From contig CAJJZP010000013.1 of assembly GCA_905197665.1 (NCBI GenBank), positions 1-64,000 on the forward strand: a stretch of DNA of 64,000 bases, read 5' to 3'. The notes below the pieces were generated by a model that searched no databases, was not told the origin of the DNA, and saw only the letters and a program-made list of their open reading frames with translations. The position numbers and the translations under genes are program-made. Below, in pieces: positions 53,356 through 62,097 of the stretch (within the stretch, counting starts at the first letter, position 1; the number at the start of each line of letters is the position of its first letter). The DNA comes from an uncultured Collinsella sp. GTDB lineage: Bacteria > Actinomycetota > Coriobacteriia > Coriobacteriales > Coriobacteriaceae.

Positions 53356-54771
53356 ATGGCCGAGGTTTGGCGCTTCTTTGCGCATGAGGACGATTTTGCC
53401 GATATGGACGAGGCCGGCGCGTGCGAGCGCTTGGGCCGCGTGCTGTCGTTTCCGACCATCTCGAGCATGGATGCCGAGGCGGTGGACTGGCAGCCCTTCG
53501 ACGACCTGCGCGCCTATATGCAGCAGGCCTGGCCGCGCGTGTTTGCGGCGGGCGAGGTCGAGCTTATCGACCACTCGCTGTTGGTGACGCTTGGCGGTTC
53601 CGACTCCGCCCTCAAACCCGTCATGCTCATGGGCCACATGGACGTGGTCCCCGTGGTGCCGGGTACCGAGGCCGACTGGACGCACGCCCCCTTTAGCGGA
53701 CAGGTGGACGACACCTACATTTGGGGTCGCGGAGCTATCGACATGAAGGATCAGGTCGCAGGCATTCTCGAGGCGGTTGAGTATGCGTTGGCGCACGGCT
53801 GGGAGCACAAGCGTTCGCTGTTGCTCGCCTTTGGCCAGGACGAGGAAACCACGCAGTACGGCGCTGGAGCTATCGGCCGCGTGCTCGAGGAGCGCGGTGT
53901 TGAACTTGAATATCTGATCGACGAGGGTGACTACCGTATTGTTTCGGCTGCCGAGTACAACGCGGGCGAGGGTTGGCTCATGCACGCCGACCTGGCTGAG
54001 AAAGGTTATGCCGACATTGTGCTCAAGACAAAGAGCGCGGGTGGGCATTCTTCCAACCCCTACGGCGGCACGTCGCTCGAGGTGTTGAGCCGTGCCATCA
54101 CCGCAATCTGCGATATCGAGTGGCCGACGCGCGTGACCGATCTGCTTGCCGCGCAGCTTGTCGAGCTGGGGCTCTACACGGCGGATGAGATTGCCGCCAA
54201 CGGGGATGCCATCGTGCGCGAGTGCCTCGCCAGCAAAAAGCTCTATCCGCTGGTGACGACCACCTGCGCGCCCACGCAGATCGAGGGAGGCAGCGCCGGC
54301 GCCAACGTAATGCCGCAGGATATGTGGGCCAACATTAACTTCCGCATGCTCGAGGGCACGAGCGTGGCCGACGTTGTGGCGCGCTGCCGTGAGGCGGTTG
54401 CCGGGGCGGACCTTGCCGGTCGTGTCGAAGTGGAGCTGGGCCCCGGCAGCTCCGAGCCCTCGCCGTCCCCGCGCATCGGTGGTCCCGGCCTCGAGGCGGT
54501 TCGCTCCATCGCCGCCCGCTATTTCCGCGATCCAAAGGGGACGGAGGAAAACGGATCATCCGAGCCGTTGGCGATTGTTCCCTCGACCGTGATCGGCGCG
54601 ACCGACGCTGCCAACTACCAGCACATTTGCTCCGAATGCATTCGTTTTTCGGCGTTTGTGGTCGACGATGACGAGTGCGACCGCGGCGTCCACGGCACCA
54701 ACGAGCGCATCACCCGCCGCGCCTACCTCCAGGGCGTACGCTTCCTCATCGCCCTGCTCCATACGCTCTAG
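53356..54771 (+). CDS. M20-family metallopeptidase (dipeptidase/deacylase)
   Basis: This 471-residue zinc enzyme has metal ligands in LLMGHMDVVPVVPGTE, the bridging Asp in GRGAIDMKDQVAGIL and the catalytic Glu pair in AFGQDEETTQYGAGAI. The dimerisation lid begins near KTKSAGGHSSNPYGG. The C-terminal part carries the last metal His in the HGTNER region. Next to a polar amino-acid importer it probably hydrolyses imported peptides or acylated amino acids. ATG at 53356 with GAAAGGA. Confidence 0.92.
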   Translation: MAEVWRFFAHEDDFADMDEAGACERLGRVLSFPTISSMDAEAVDWQPFDDLRAYMQQAWPRVFAAGEVELIDHSLLVTLGGSDSALKPVMLMGHMDVVPVVPGTEADWTHAPFSGQVDDTYIWGRGAIDMKDQVAGILEAVEYALAHGWEHKRSLLLAFGQDEETTQYGAGAIGRVLEERGVELEYLIDEGDYRIVSAAEYNAGEGWLMHADLAEKGYADIVLKTKSAGGHSSNPYGGTSLEVLSRAITAICDIEWPTRVTDLLAAQLVELGLYTADEIAANGDAIVRECLASKKLYPLVTTTCAPTQIEGGSAGANVMPQDMWANINFRMLEGTSVADVVARCREAVAGADLAGRVEVELGPGSSEPSPSPRIGGPGLEAVRSIAARYFRDPKGTEENGSSEPLAIVPSTVIGATDAANYQHICSECIRFSAFVVDDDECDRGVHGTNERITRRAYLQGVRFLIALLHTL

Positions 54772-54805
54772 AATCCGACAAAGGGACTCTCCCTTTGTCG
54801 GATTC
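54771..54805. repeat. Intergenic palindrome, CAAAGGG family (copy D)
   Basis: GAATCCGACAAAGGG pairs perfectly with its complement (15 bp) around loop ACTCT. It begins at the last base of the M20 stop codon. The stem differs from copies A-C at two outer pairs and stays perfect. Confidence 0.85.
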
Positions 54806-55000
54806 CGTGCGGGTTATATGCAGGTTTGCCTGCGCACGCTATCATGTATGGGTTAGACCGCAACTATGTACCCCGTACGCGAAGGGATGCGCATGTATCT
54901 GAAGATCGACATGCTCTAGCTGGACTTACCCCCGCAATGGCGCCGTGCGCCCCATCAATTCTGCCGATTTTCACCTTCACGCATATAAAGGAGTCCCGTC

Positions 55001-56068
55001 ATGCGCGACAAGCTCGAAAAGATCATCAAGGCCTACGAGGAGCTCGAGAAAAAGCTTTCCGACCCGGCCGTCGCCTCCGATATCAAGGAGTTCACGCGTC
55101 TCAACAAGGAGTACGCGCACCAGTCCGACCTCATCGCTGCCTCGCGCGAGTACATCGGCGCGCTCGATGACATCGAGGCCGCCAAGGAAATGCTCCACGA
55201 TACTACCGATGCCGATGAGAAGGAGATGCTCCAGATGGACATCTCCGAAAACGAGGCCAAGCTTCCCCAGCTCGAGGAAGACATTAAGTACATGCTCATC
55301 CCGAGCGACCCCAACGACGACAAGAACACCATCGTCGAGATTCGCTCCGCCGCTGGTGGCGACGAGGCGGCCATCTTTGCCGGCGATCTGTACAAGATGT
55401 ATCAGCGCTTCTGCGAGTCGCGCGGCTGGAAGACCACCGTGCTCGACTCCAGCCCCAGCGAGGCCGGCGGCTTTAAGTCCATCGAGTTCAAGGTCGAGGG
55501 CGACCGCGTCTACTCCGTCATGAAGTTCGAGTCCGGCGTGCACCGCGTCCAGCGCGTTCCCAAGACCGAGTCCCAGGGCCGTATCCAGACCTCCACGGCG
55601 ACCGTCGCCGTACTTCCCGAGGCCGAGGAGATCGACGTCCAGATCAACCAGTCCGACCTGCGTATCGACACCTACTGCGCCTCCGGTCCTGGCGGTCAGT
55701 GCGTTAACACCACTTATTCCGCCGTGCGCATCACCCACCTGCCCACCAACACCGTGGTGCAGTCGCAGGAACAGCGCTCCCAGATCCAGAACCGCGAAGT
55801 CTGCATGCAGATGCTGCGCGCCCGTCTGTACGAGATGGAGCTCGAGAAGCAGCAGGCGGAGCTCGGTGCCGAGCGCCAGAGCCAGATCGGCCACGGCAAC
55901 CGTTCCGAGAAGATCCGTACCTACAACCAGCCCCAGGACCGCGTGACCGATCACCGCATCGGCTTCAACTCCACCTACAACGGCGTCCTCCTGGGCGACC
56001 AGCTCGGCACCGTCATCGAGGCGCTCGCCGCCGCCGAGCGAGCCGAGAAGCTGGCTCAGGCCGTGTAG
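55001..56068 (+). CDS. prfA: Peptide chain release factor 1
   Basis: The 355-residue RF1 ends translation at UAA and UAG. The peptidyl-hydrolysis motif GGQ lies in YCASGPGGQCVNTTYSAVRI. The stop-codon recognition segment reads HRVQRVPKTESQGR, giving PKT where E. coli has PAT. The residue after GGQ is Cys rather than the common His. All domains and length are normal. It heads a conserved prfA-prmC-sua5 series with the enzyme that methylates its GGQ glutamine. ATG at 55001 with AAAGGAG. Confidence 0.96.
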   Translation: MRDKLEKIIKAYEELEKKLSDPAVASDIKEFTRLNKEYAHQSDLIAASREYIGALDDIEAAKEMLHDTTDADEKEMLQMDISENEAKLPQLEEDIKYMLIPSDPNDDKNTIVEIRSAAGGDEAAIFAGDLYKMYQRFCESRGWKTTVLDSSPSEAGGFKSIEFKVEGDRVYSVMKFESGVHRVQRVPKTESQGRIQTSTATVAVLPEAEEIDVQINQSDLRIDTYCASGPGGQCVNTTYSAVRITHLPTNTVVQSQEQRSQIQNREVCMQMLRARLYEMELEKQQAELGAERQSQIGHGNRSEKIRTYNQPQDRVTDHRIGFNSTYNGVLLGDQLGTVIEALAAAERAEKLAQAV

Positions 56069-56207
56069 GTTACGCGGTTTTACAAACCGCGTAACGACTC
56101 GACGCTGCAAGCGCCCCTAAGCGGCAATCTGACGTTCAATCGTCGGTCGCGTACCAAAGTACGCTTCCCTCCTCTTTCACGTCACCTTGCTCGCTTAGGG
56201 GCGTTTT
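56069..56207 (+). repeat. Structured intergenic element, TCGAYGCTGC family (copy 2)
   Basis: Right after the prfA stop comes a hairpin (GTTACGCGGTTT ... AAACCGCGTAAC, 56069-56095), then GACTCGACGCTGCAAGCG. The second stem CGCCCCTAAGCG (56112-56123) pairs perfectly with 56192-56203 and is followed by TTTT, so the whole may end transcription. The order of parts matches 44462 and 50122. Confidence 0.75.
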
Positions 56208-56662
56208 CGCTGACTTATGCTCAACCTGCGGCGCCTTAGATGTAGTCATTGGGGACGTTCTTAAATGACTAGGTTGGGTACATTGCTTTGAGATGTTATT
56301 CAGTCGGCTGTTATGGCATTTGAGCTGCTTACCTGCTTAAGGTAATTGACGGCATAAGTCCGCTACCGAAAATAATGCTCAAAAAATCGTCCAAGAAGTC
56401 GCGGGGCCCTTTTTGGTGCGTCGCGCGTCAAGCGATGTGGCAAGTATTTGGTTAGATATTGGTCAGTTTTGGGGCAACCTTGCCAAAAGCTTGACGAATG
56501 CAAATCTAGACGTCGGCGAATGAACACTTTGAGCGAGCCCGGTGCAAAATTCTGGGCTGATTCTCGATAATCGCCTTCAATCGTCCCTTGCCAAGCGCTG
56601 GCCTCGCTTACAATCTGCTCCGACATTCGCGCGCCGCCCGGCGCTTAAGAGGGGAGGGCCCC
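56208..56662. other. Long gap before prmC without recognisable features
   Basis: About 455 bases separate the structured element from prmC. No ORF with coding character, RNA gene or repeat seen elsewhere in the window is visible. It should contain the prmC promoter; the ribosome site GAGGGGAGGG precedes the gene. Confidence 0.5.
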
Positions 56663-57913
56663 ATGGCAAACGAGATCTGGACCATCAAGCGTTGTCTCGA
56701 GTGGACCAAGGAGTACCTGGCCGAGCGCGGCGAGGAGCACCCCCGTCTTTCTGCCGAGTGGCTGCTGTGCGCCGCCACGGGCCTGGCGCGCATTGACCTA
56801 TATATGCGTATGGACGAGACGCTTAACGCGGCCCAGCTCGAGACCATGCATGCGGCCGTCGTTCGTCGCGCCAAAGGCGAGCCGCTACAGTACATTACCG
56901 GCAGCACACAGTTTCGCATGATTGACGTCGCGTGCGCTCCCGGTGTGCTCATTCCGCGCCCCGAAACCGAGATGCTCGTCGAGGAAGTCCTCAATTATCT
57001 GGATGCCGAGGTGCTGAGCCCCGAGGCTGCTGCCCGTCAGCGTGTTGAGCTGCCTTGGAACGATGAGGTCGAGGAGGCACGCAAGGCCGAGGCCGCGCTG
57101 GCAGACGAACGGGCGACTGCCGAGCGCCGTGCCGCTAACCTGACGGCTGCCGATGAGGCGGCGCTAGGCGGCGACGTACTGGGCAGCCGTGCCTATGCCG
57201 AGGAACTGGCCGATCGCGAGGCCGAGGAAGCCGCCGCGCAAGCAGCAGAAGCCGAAGCCGCGGAAGCCGCCGAGCCCGAGCTCGACGAATGCGGCATCGC
57301 CATCGAGGGTGCCGACCAGGAGACGGTTTCAGCTCAGGATGCCGCTGCGCCTGCCCCAGCCGAGCCCCGCACTGCCCGCGTTCTCGAGGTCGGCTGCGGC
57401 ACGGGCTGTATCTCGCTCTCGATCGCCTGGGAGCGTCGCGGCCACGTCACCTGCACTGCTACCGATATCGAGCCGCGCGCCATCGACCTTGCTACCAAAA
57501 ACCGCGATGCGCTTGGCCTCACGTCCGATGAGGTCGCCTTCAGCCTCACGAACCTGGTGAGCTCCATTCCCCGTGAAGAGTGGGGCACCTTTGACGTACT
57601 CGTCTCCAACCCGCCCTACATCCCCACCGATGTCATGCGCTCGCTGCCGCACGAGGTCAAGGACTTTGAGCCCGATCTGGCGCTCGAGGGTGGCGCCGAC
57701 GGCCTCGATATCTTCCGTCGCCTGCTCAACGCGGCGCCCTACATGTTGCGCGCCGGCGGCCTCTTTGCCTGCGAGCTCTACGAGGGCGCGCTCGACGCTG
57801 CGGCCGAGCTCTGCCGCCAAGCGGGTCTGTCGGACGTGCGCATCGTCCACGACCTCACCGATCGCCCCCGCATCGTCCGAGCCATCGTCACCGAGCCCAA
57901 GCAGCGCCATTAA
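56663..57913 (+). CDS. prmC: Release-factor glutamine methyltransferase PrmC with large insertion
   Basis: This is the SAM-dependent enzyme that methylates the GGQ glutamine of release factors. The N-terminal helical domain (residues 1-110) ends CAPGVLIPRPETEMLVEEVL. The catalytic domain has SAM motif RVLEVGCGTGCISLS (about 239) and the NPPY motif in VSNPPYIPTDVM. Between them about 120 residues (114-237), rich in Ala and Glu (AAQAAEAEAAEAAEPELDE), replace the usual short link, so the protein has 416 residues against about 280. Both functional ends are intact. It follows prfA as in many genomes. Confidence 0.93.
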   Translation: MANEIWTIKRCLEWTKEYLAERGEEHPRLSAEWLLCAATGLARIDLYMRMDETLNAAQLETMHAAVVRRAKGEPLQYITGSTQFRMIDVACAPGVLIPRPETEMLVEEVLNYLDAEVLSPEAAARQRVELPWNDEVEEARKAEAALADERATAERRAANLTAADEAALGGDVLGSRAYAEELADREAEEAAAQAAEAEAAEAAEPELDECGIAIEGADQETVSAQDAAAPAPAEPRTARVLEVGCGTGCISLSIAWERRGHVTCTATDIEPRAIDLATKNRDALGLTSDEVAFSLTNLVSSIPREEWGTFDVLVSNPPYIPTDVMRSLPHEVKDFEPDLALEGGADGLDIFRRLLNAAPYMLRAGGLFACELYEGALDAAAELCRQAGLSDVRIVHDLTDRPRIVRAIVTEPKQRH

Positions 57914-57927
57914 TATTTATTAACTGG

Positions 57928-57956
57928 TTAACAAAAATTATAAATTAGTTTATAAT
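57928..57956 (+). promoter_or_regulatory. Promoter of hicAB with AT-rich operator-like palindromes
   Basis: TTAACA (57928-57933), 17 bases, TATAAT (57951-57956) form a strong promoter. Around it lie TAACTGGTTA and the symmetric TATAAATTAGTTTATA, possible binding sites for the HicB antitoxin. The stretch is much more AT-rich than its flanks. Confidence 0.8.
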
Positions 57957-57981
57957 TAGGACGGCTGAAAGAGGTCGGTCC

Positions 57982-58167
57982 ATGCAACCTCTTACCTTTC
58001 GGGAAATCATTGCCCTACTCAAGCACGATGGATTCGTGAAGGTCGCGCAAGTCGGTAGTCATGCTAAGTATGTTTCTAACGATCGTGTTGTCACCGTGAA
58101 CGGCTCTGGTGGTGATCGACCAAAGAAGGGCACGTGGGCAAGTATTCGTCGCCAAGCTGGACGGTAG
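57982..58167 (+). CDS. hicA: HicA-family mRNA interferase toxin
   Basis: The 61-residue protein has the double-stranded-RNA-binding-like HicA fold: LTFREIIALLKHDGFVKVAQ, then the catalytic His in GSHAKYVSND and a basic end (RPKKGTWASIRRQAGR). HicA cleaves mRNA when freed from HicB. Size is normal. It is followed 11 bases later by the antitoxin, the usual order. The pair sits between prmC and sua5, genes that are commonly neighbours, so it was probably inserted there. Confidence 0.88.
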   Translation: MQPLTFREIIALLKHDGFVKVAQVGSHAKYVSNDRVVTVNGSGGDRPKKGTWASIRRQAGR

Positions 58168-58178
58168 TTGGAGGCAAA

Positions 58179-58625
58179 ATGAGGCAGCGATTTACCTATG
58201 ACTGCGTTCTCATAAAAGAAGACGACGGTTACTGCGCCAGCTTCCCGCAGATTCCCGGCGCCTTTGCCGATGGCGATACGCGCGAAGACGCGATTGCCCA
58301 TGCCACCGAGGCACTGATGGCGTTTTTGGCCGACGACCTCAACAACGGTTTGACTCCGGCAGGGTACGAACGCTCGGCCGAGGTCGTGGCCCTTTCAGTC
58401 GAAATCGACCACGAGGACGCTCGGGAAGCGGCGTGCCGAACATTTAAAGACGCAGCGCTGGACCTCAAAGTCTCCGCTCCGCGGATTACCGCGCTGGTCA
58501 AAGCCGGAAAGCTCGATGTTGAACTCGTCGACGGCCGTCGGATGATAACGATAGACAGCATCGAGCGCTACGCCGCCCAAGAACGCCACGCCGGAAGACC
58601 AAAGAAGTTCGTCGCAGTCCAATAA
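58179..58625 (+). CDS. hicB: HicB-family antitoxin with C-terminal DNA-binding region
   Basis: The 148-residue protein has the partial RNase H-like HicB domain (YDCVLIKEDDGYCASFPQIP, then GAFADGDTREDAIAHATEAL) that neutralises HicA. The C-terminal part (DLKVSAPRITALVKAGKLDV, then GRRMITIDSIERYA) looks like an excisionase/MerR-type helix-turn-helix, so it can autoregulate the operon. The ATG at 58179 follows GGAGGC; the longer frame overlaps hicA. Confidence 0.9.
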   Translation: MRQRFTYDCVLIKEDDGYCASFPQIPGAFADGDTREDAIAHATEALMAFLADDLNNGLTPAGYERSAEVVALSVEIDHEDAREAACRTFKDAALDLKVSAPRITALVKAGKLDVELVDGRRMITIDSIERYAAQERHAGRPKKFVAVQ

Positions 58626-58759
58626 CCCCCTCACTTTCACCGACTACTAGAGCCGCTCACCAAACCAACATGCGCTCTGGGCAAATAGATTGAACGTTTC
58701 GTGCGAGAATGCCCCACAGTAAACAAACTTGCACCAGAGCGTAAGGGGCTGGCATACAC

Positions 58760-59503
58760 ATGCAGACGGTCTATCGGGTATACGAGGGAACGCGCGAGCC
58801 GCATCGGCTTGCCGTCGTGCGCACGGCCGAGGTGCTCGGCCGCGGCGGCCTGGCTTTGATCCCGACCGAGACCGTCTACGGTGTCGCCGTGGCAGTCAGC
58901 GCCTTCTCGGACGCCGTGCCCCAAGATACAAGCGAATTCCCATCGTGGCCGCGCGATCCGCAGGCTGCCGTCAATGGCGCCGCAGTTCCTGCGCTCGGCA
59001 CCGGCTATCGCCGTATCTTCACTCTCAAGCAACGTGAGCTCACGCAAACCGTCGCTTGGCTGGTCGATGGCGTCGAAGCACTCGATCGCTATGGCGTGGA
59101 TATCCCGGAAGATGCCCGCATACTCGCGCGACGATGCTGGCCGGGAGCCCTGACTATCGTGGTCAAGGCAGCTCCCTGTGTGCCGACCTTTATGCGCGCT
59201 GCCGACGACACCGTGGCCCTGCGCGCTTCGGCCTCTCCCGTGGTCCAAGCGCTCATTCGCGCCTGCGGCAGCCCCCTTGCCTGTACGAGCGCCAACACGC
59301 ACGGCGCGCCCTCGCCGGCAAGCTTTGCCGCCGTCGAGGGTCGCATCCTGGAGGGGGTCGATGTTGCCGTCGACGCCGGTGAGACCCCGTGTCGCGACGC
59401 CTCGACCATCGTGTCGTTTCAGCACGGCGGGCTCCAGATCCTGCGCCAAGGCGCACTTCCCGCATCAGAGATCGAACGGGTCCTGTCCGACCCGATGCAA
59501 TAG
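58760..59503 (+). CDS. tsaC: Threonylcarbamoyl-AMP synthase (Sua5/YrdC family)
   Basis: The 247-residue enzyme makes threonylcarbamoyl-AMP for the t6A modification of ANN-decoding tRNAs. It contains LALIPTETVYGVAV, the KxR-type segment IFTLKQREL and the SAN motif in LACTSANTHGAPSP. It has the YrdC domain with extra length but no clear full Sua5 C-terminal domain. Its place after prfA-prmC is conserved in many bacteria. The glycerol kinase gene begins 13 bases downstream. Confidence 0.88.
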   Translation: MQTVYRVYEGTREPHRLAVVRTAEVLGRGGLALIPTETVYGVAVAVSAFSDAVPQDTSEFPSWPRDPQAAVNGAAVPALGTGYRRIFTLKQRELTQTVAWLVDGVEALDRYGVDIPEDARILARRCWPGALTIVVKAAPCVPTFMRAADDTVALRASASPVVQALIRACGSPLACTSANTHGAPSPASFAAVEGRILEGVDVAVDAGETPCRDASTIVSFQHGGLQILRQGALPASEIERVLSDPMQ

Positions 59504-59516
59504 AAAGGTTTAAGCG

Positions 59517-61058
59517 ATGTCGTTGAATCTGGGCAGCCTGGGCATGGAAGATGCCTCGTTTGACTTTGGCGGTTCCTACATCATGGCGCTCGACTGCGGC
59601 ACCACCTCGGTACTTGCGACCATCGTCGACGAGTACGGCTGCATCGTCGCGCAGGCACGTCGCAGCGTAAAAACGAGTTTTCCGCGTCCCGGTTGGGTAG
59701 AGCAAGACCCCATGGCGGTCCTTGCCAGCCAGATCGCCGTCATGATGGAAGTCCAGTTTAAGAGCGGTATCCACTCCGACCGCATTGCCGCCATCGGCAT
59801 CTCCAACCAGCGCGAGACCACGGTGGTCTGGGACCGTGTGAGCGGTCAGCCGATCTATAACGCCATCGTATGGCAGTGCCGCCGTACCGCACCTCTGATC
59901 GACGAGCTTGTCGAGCAGGGCGCAGAAGGGCTGGTGCGCTCCCGCACGGGACTCACGCTCGACCCGTATTTCTCGGCCTCCAAGGTGCAGTGGATTCTCG
60001 ACAACGTCGACGGCGCACGCGAGAGCGCGGCGGCGGGCGACCTCATGTTTGGCACCATCGACACCTGGCTCATCTACAACCTCACCGGCGGCCAGGTCTT
60101 TGCCACCGACTACACCAATGCCAGCCGCACGGCACTCTTTAATATCTATACGCTCGATTGGGACGACGACCTGCTGGCACTCTTTGACGTTCCACGTTCC
60201 ATGATGCCCGAGGTTCGCTGGAGCTCGGGCGACTACGGCCGCGTCGCGAGCGACATCATGACCAACATGCCGCCCATCATGGGTGTGGCGGGCGACCAGC
60301 AGGCATCGCTGTTCGGCCACTGCTGTTTCCGTCCCGGTCAGACCAAAAACACCTATGGCACGGGCTGCTTTATGCTCATGAACACCGGCGACGAGATCGT
60401 CGAATCCAAGAATGGCCTGGTCTCCACCATCGGTATCGCTGCGGACGGCAAAGTCAGCTATGCGCTCGAGGGCTCTATTTTTGCCGCCGGCTCAACGATG
60501 AACTGGCTTCGCAACAACATGGGCATCATCTCGAGCGTGAGCGAGTCGGCACAACTCGCCGCTTCGATTAGCGACAACGAGGGCTGCTACTTCGTTCCCG
60601 CCTTTGCGGGTTTGGGTGCTCCCTGGTGGGACCCGCATGCCCGCGGTATCGTGTGCGGTCTGACCGGCGCCTCGAGCCGTGCGACCATCGTACGTGCCGC
60701 CTGCGAATCCATGGCATATCAGAGCTACGACGTGTTGCGCGCCATGGAGCAGGACGTGGGGCTTTCGATTGAGCGCCTGTCTGTCGATGGCGGTGCCTCG
60801 CGCAACGAGTTCATCATGCAATTCCAGGCCGACCTGCTGGATATCCCCGTGCTGCAATGCGAGACGGTGGAGACCACGGCAATCGGTGCCGCGTACTTGG
60901 CGGGTCTTGCCGTCGGCTATTGGGAAGACCTAGAAGAGCTGGAGCAAAATGCCCAGATCGTTAGGACCTTCCTTCCCCACATGTCCGCCGAGCGCCGCGA
61001 ACAAAACCTTGCGGGCTGGCGTGATGCAGTCAGGCGCTCGCTCAGTACCGCACAGTAG
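59517..61058 (+). CDS. glpK: Glycerol kinase
   Basis: This 513-residue FGGY kinase phosphorylates glycerol to glycerol-3-phosphate. It has IMALDCGTTSVLATIVDEYG, RPGWVEQDPMAVLASQ, GVAGDQQASLFGHCCF, NTYGTGCFMLMNTG and LSVDGGASRNEFIMQFQADL, all typical. An N-terminal extension of about 20 residues precedes the usual start. It is probably co-transcribed with the Sua5 gene. Glycerol-3-phosphate could feed lipid synthesis and the LTA-type pathway encoded at 15.7 kb. Confidence 0.95.
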   Translation: MSLNLGSLGMEDASFDFGGSYIMALDCGTTSVLATIVDEYGCIVAQARRSVKTSFPRPGWVEQDPMAVLASQIAVMMEVQFKSGIHSDRIAAIGISNQRETTVVWDRVSGQPIYNAIVWQCRRTAPLIDELVEQGAEGLVRSRTGLTLDPYFSASKVQWILDNVDGARESAAAGDLMFGTIDTWLIYNLTGGQVFATDYTNASRTALFNIYTLDWDDDLLALFDVPRSMMPEVRWSSGDYGRVASDIMTNMPPIMGVAGDQQASLFGHCCFRPGQTKNTYGTGCFMLMNTGDEIVESKNGLVSTIGIAADGKVSYALEGSIFAAGSTMNWLRNNMGIISSVSESAQLAASISDNEGCYFVPAFAGLGAPWWDPHARGIVCGLTGASSRATIVRAACESMAYQSYDVLRAMEQDVGLSIERLSVDGGASRNEFIMQFQADLLDIPVLQCETVETTAIGAAYLAGLAVGYWEDLEELEQNAQIVRTFLPHMSAERREQNLAGWRDAVRRSLSTAQ

Positions 61059-61181
61059 GGCTGCGATGGGCTGCTCGATACAACAAACCGCTAAACTAAT
61101 GCATGGCGTGCGGCGGCAACATTGCTGCGCGCCTTGTCAGCAAGGCCGTTTTGCGGCCGCAACGAAAGGGGCAATCAACCC

Positions 61182-61829
61182 ATGACCGTCACCTATGATG
61201 CGTCCCGTGTGACGCTTGTCGATCACCCGCTCGTTCAGCACAAGCTGTCGATCCTGCGCGATAAAAACACCGGCACCAACCAGTTCCGCCAGCTCGTGCG
61301 CGAGCTTGCGCTCTTTGACGGCTACGAGGCCATGCGCGACCTGCCTATGGAAGACGTCGAGGTCGAGACCCCTATCACCACCGCAACGTTTAAGCAGCTC
61401 GCCGGCAAGAAACTCGCCATCGTGCCCATCCTGCGTGCGGGCCTTGGCATGGTCGACGGCATCCTCGACCTGGTGCCCTCCGCTCGCGTGGGCCACATCG
61501 GCATGGAGCGCGACGAGGTCACCCACGAGCCGCATGAGTATTACTGCAAGATGCCCAAGGATATCGACCAGCGTATCTGCCTGGTTGTCGACCCCATGCT
61601 CGCCACGGGCGGTTCGGCCGAGATGGCTATCAGCTACCTGCGCGAGCGCGGTGTCAAGGACATCCGTATGCTGTGCATCGTCGCGGCGCCCGAGGGTCTC
61701 AAGTCGCTGACCGACAAGGACCCCGACGTGCATATCTATACCTGCGCCACCGACGATCATCTCAACGAGGCCGCCTACATCGTTCCCGGCCTGGGCGACG
61801 CCGGCGACCGCATCTACGGCACGCTCTAG
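61182..61829 (+). CDS. upp: Uracil phosphoribosyltransferase
   Basis: The 215-residue enzyme salvages uracil to UMP. The start [20 protein letters not shown] and the PRPP-binding loop [16 protein letters not shown] are family signatures; the C-terminus [17 protein letters not shown] binds uracil. The ATG at 61182 has AAAGGGGC. It precedes the ATP synthase operon, as in B. subtilis. Confidence 0.96.
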   Translation: MTVTYDASRVTLVDHPLVQHKLSILRDKNTGTNQFRQLVRELALFDGYEAMRDLPMEDVEVETPITTATFKQLAGKKLAIVPILRAGLGMVDGILDLVPSARVGHIGMERDEVTHEPHEYYCKMPKDIDQRICLVVDPMLATGGSAEMAISYLRERGVKDIRMLCIVAAPEGLKSLTDKDPDVHIYTCATDDHLNEAAYIVPGLGDAGDRIYGTL

Positions 61830-62097
61830 TCGCTGGGCTAAACGGCCGCGGCTGCAAATACGAAGAAACGGTGCGCGCGGACGAACAAAAGGCGACCGCG
61901 CGCACTCCTGTTAACGGACGTTTTGCCCTGCAGGGTTCGAGAAAAACGTATTACCGTACCTGCGGCATAAAGAAGGTCTTAAGAAAACGAACAGGTGCGT
62001 ATTAACCGATGCTTTTTCGGTTGTACTTTAGCGATTGGCTCGTACAATATTCACCAATGTTTGGCGGGAACTGTTCTGTGAGGCGTTAAAAAGGAAA

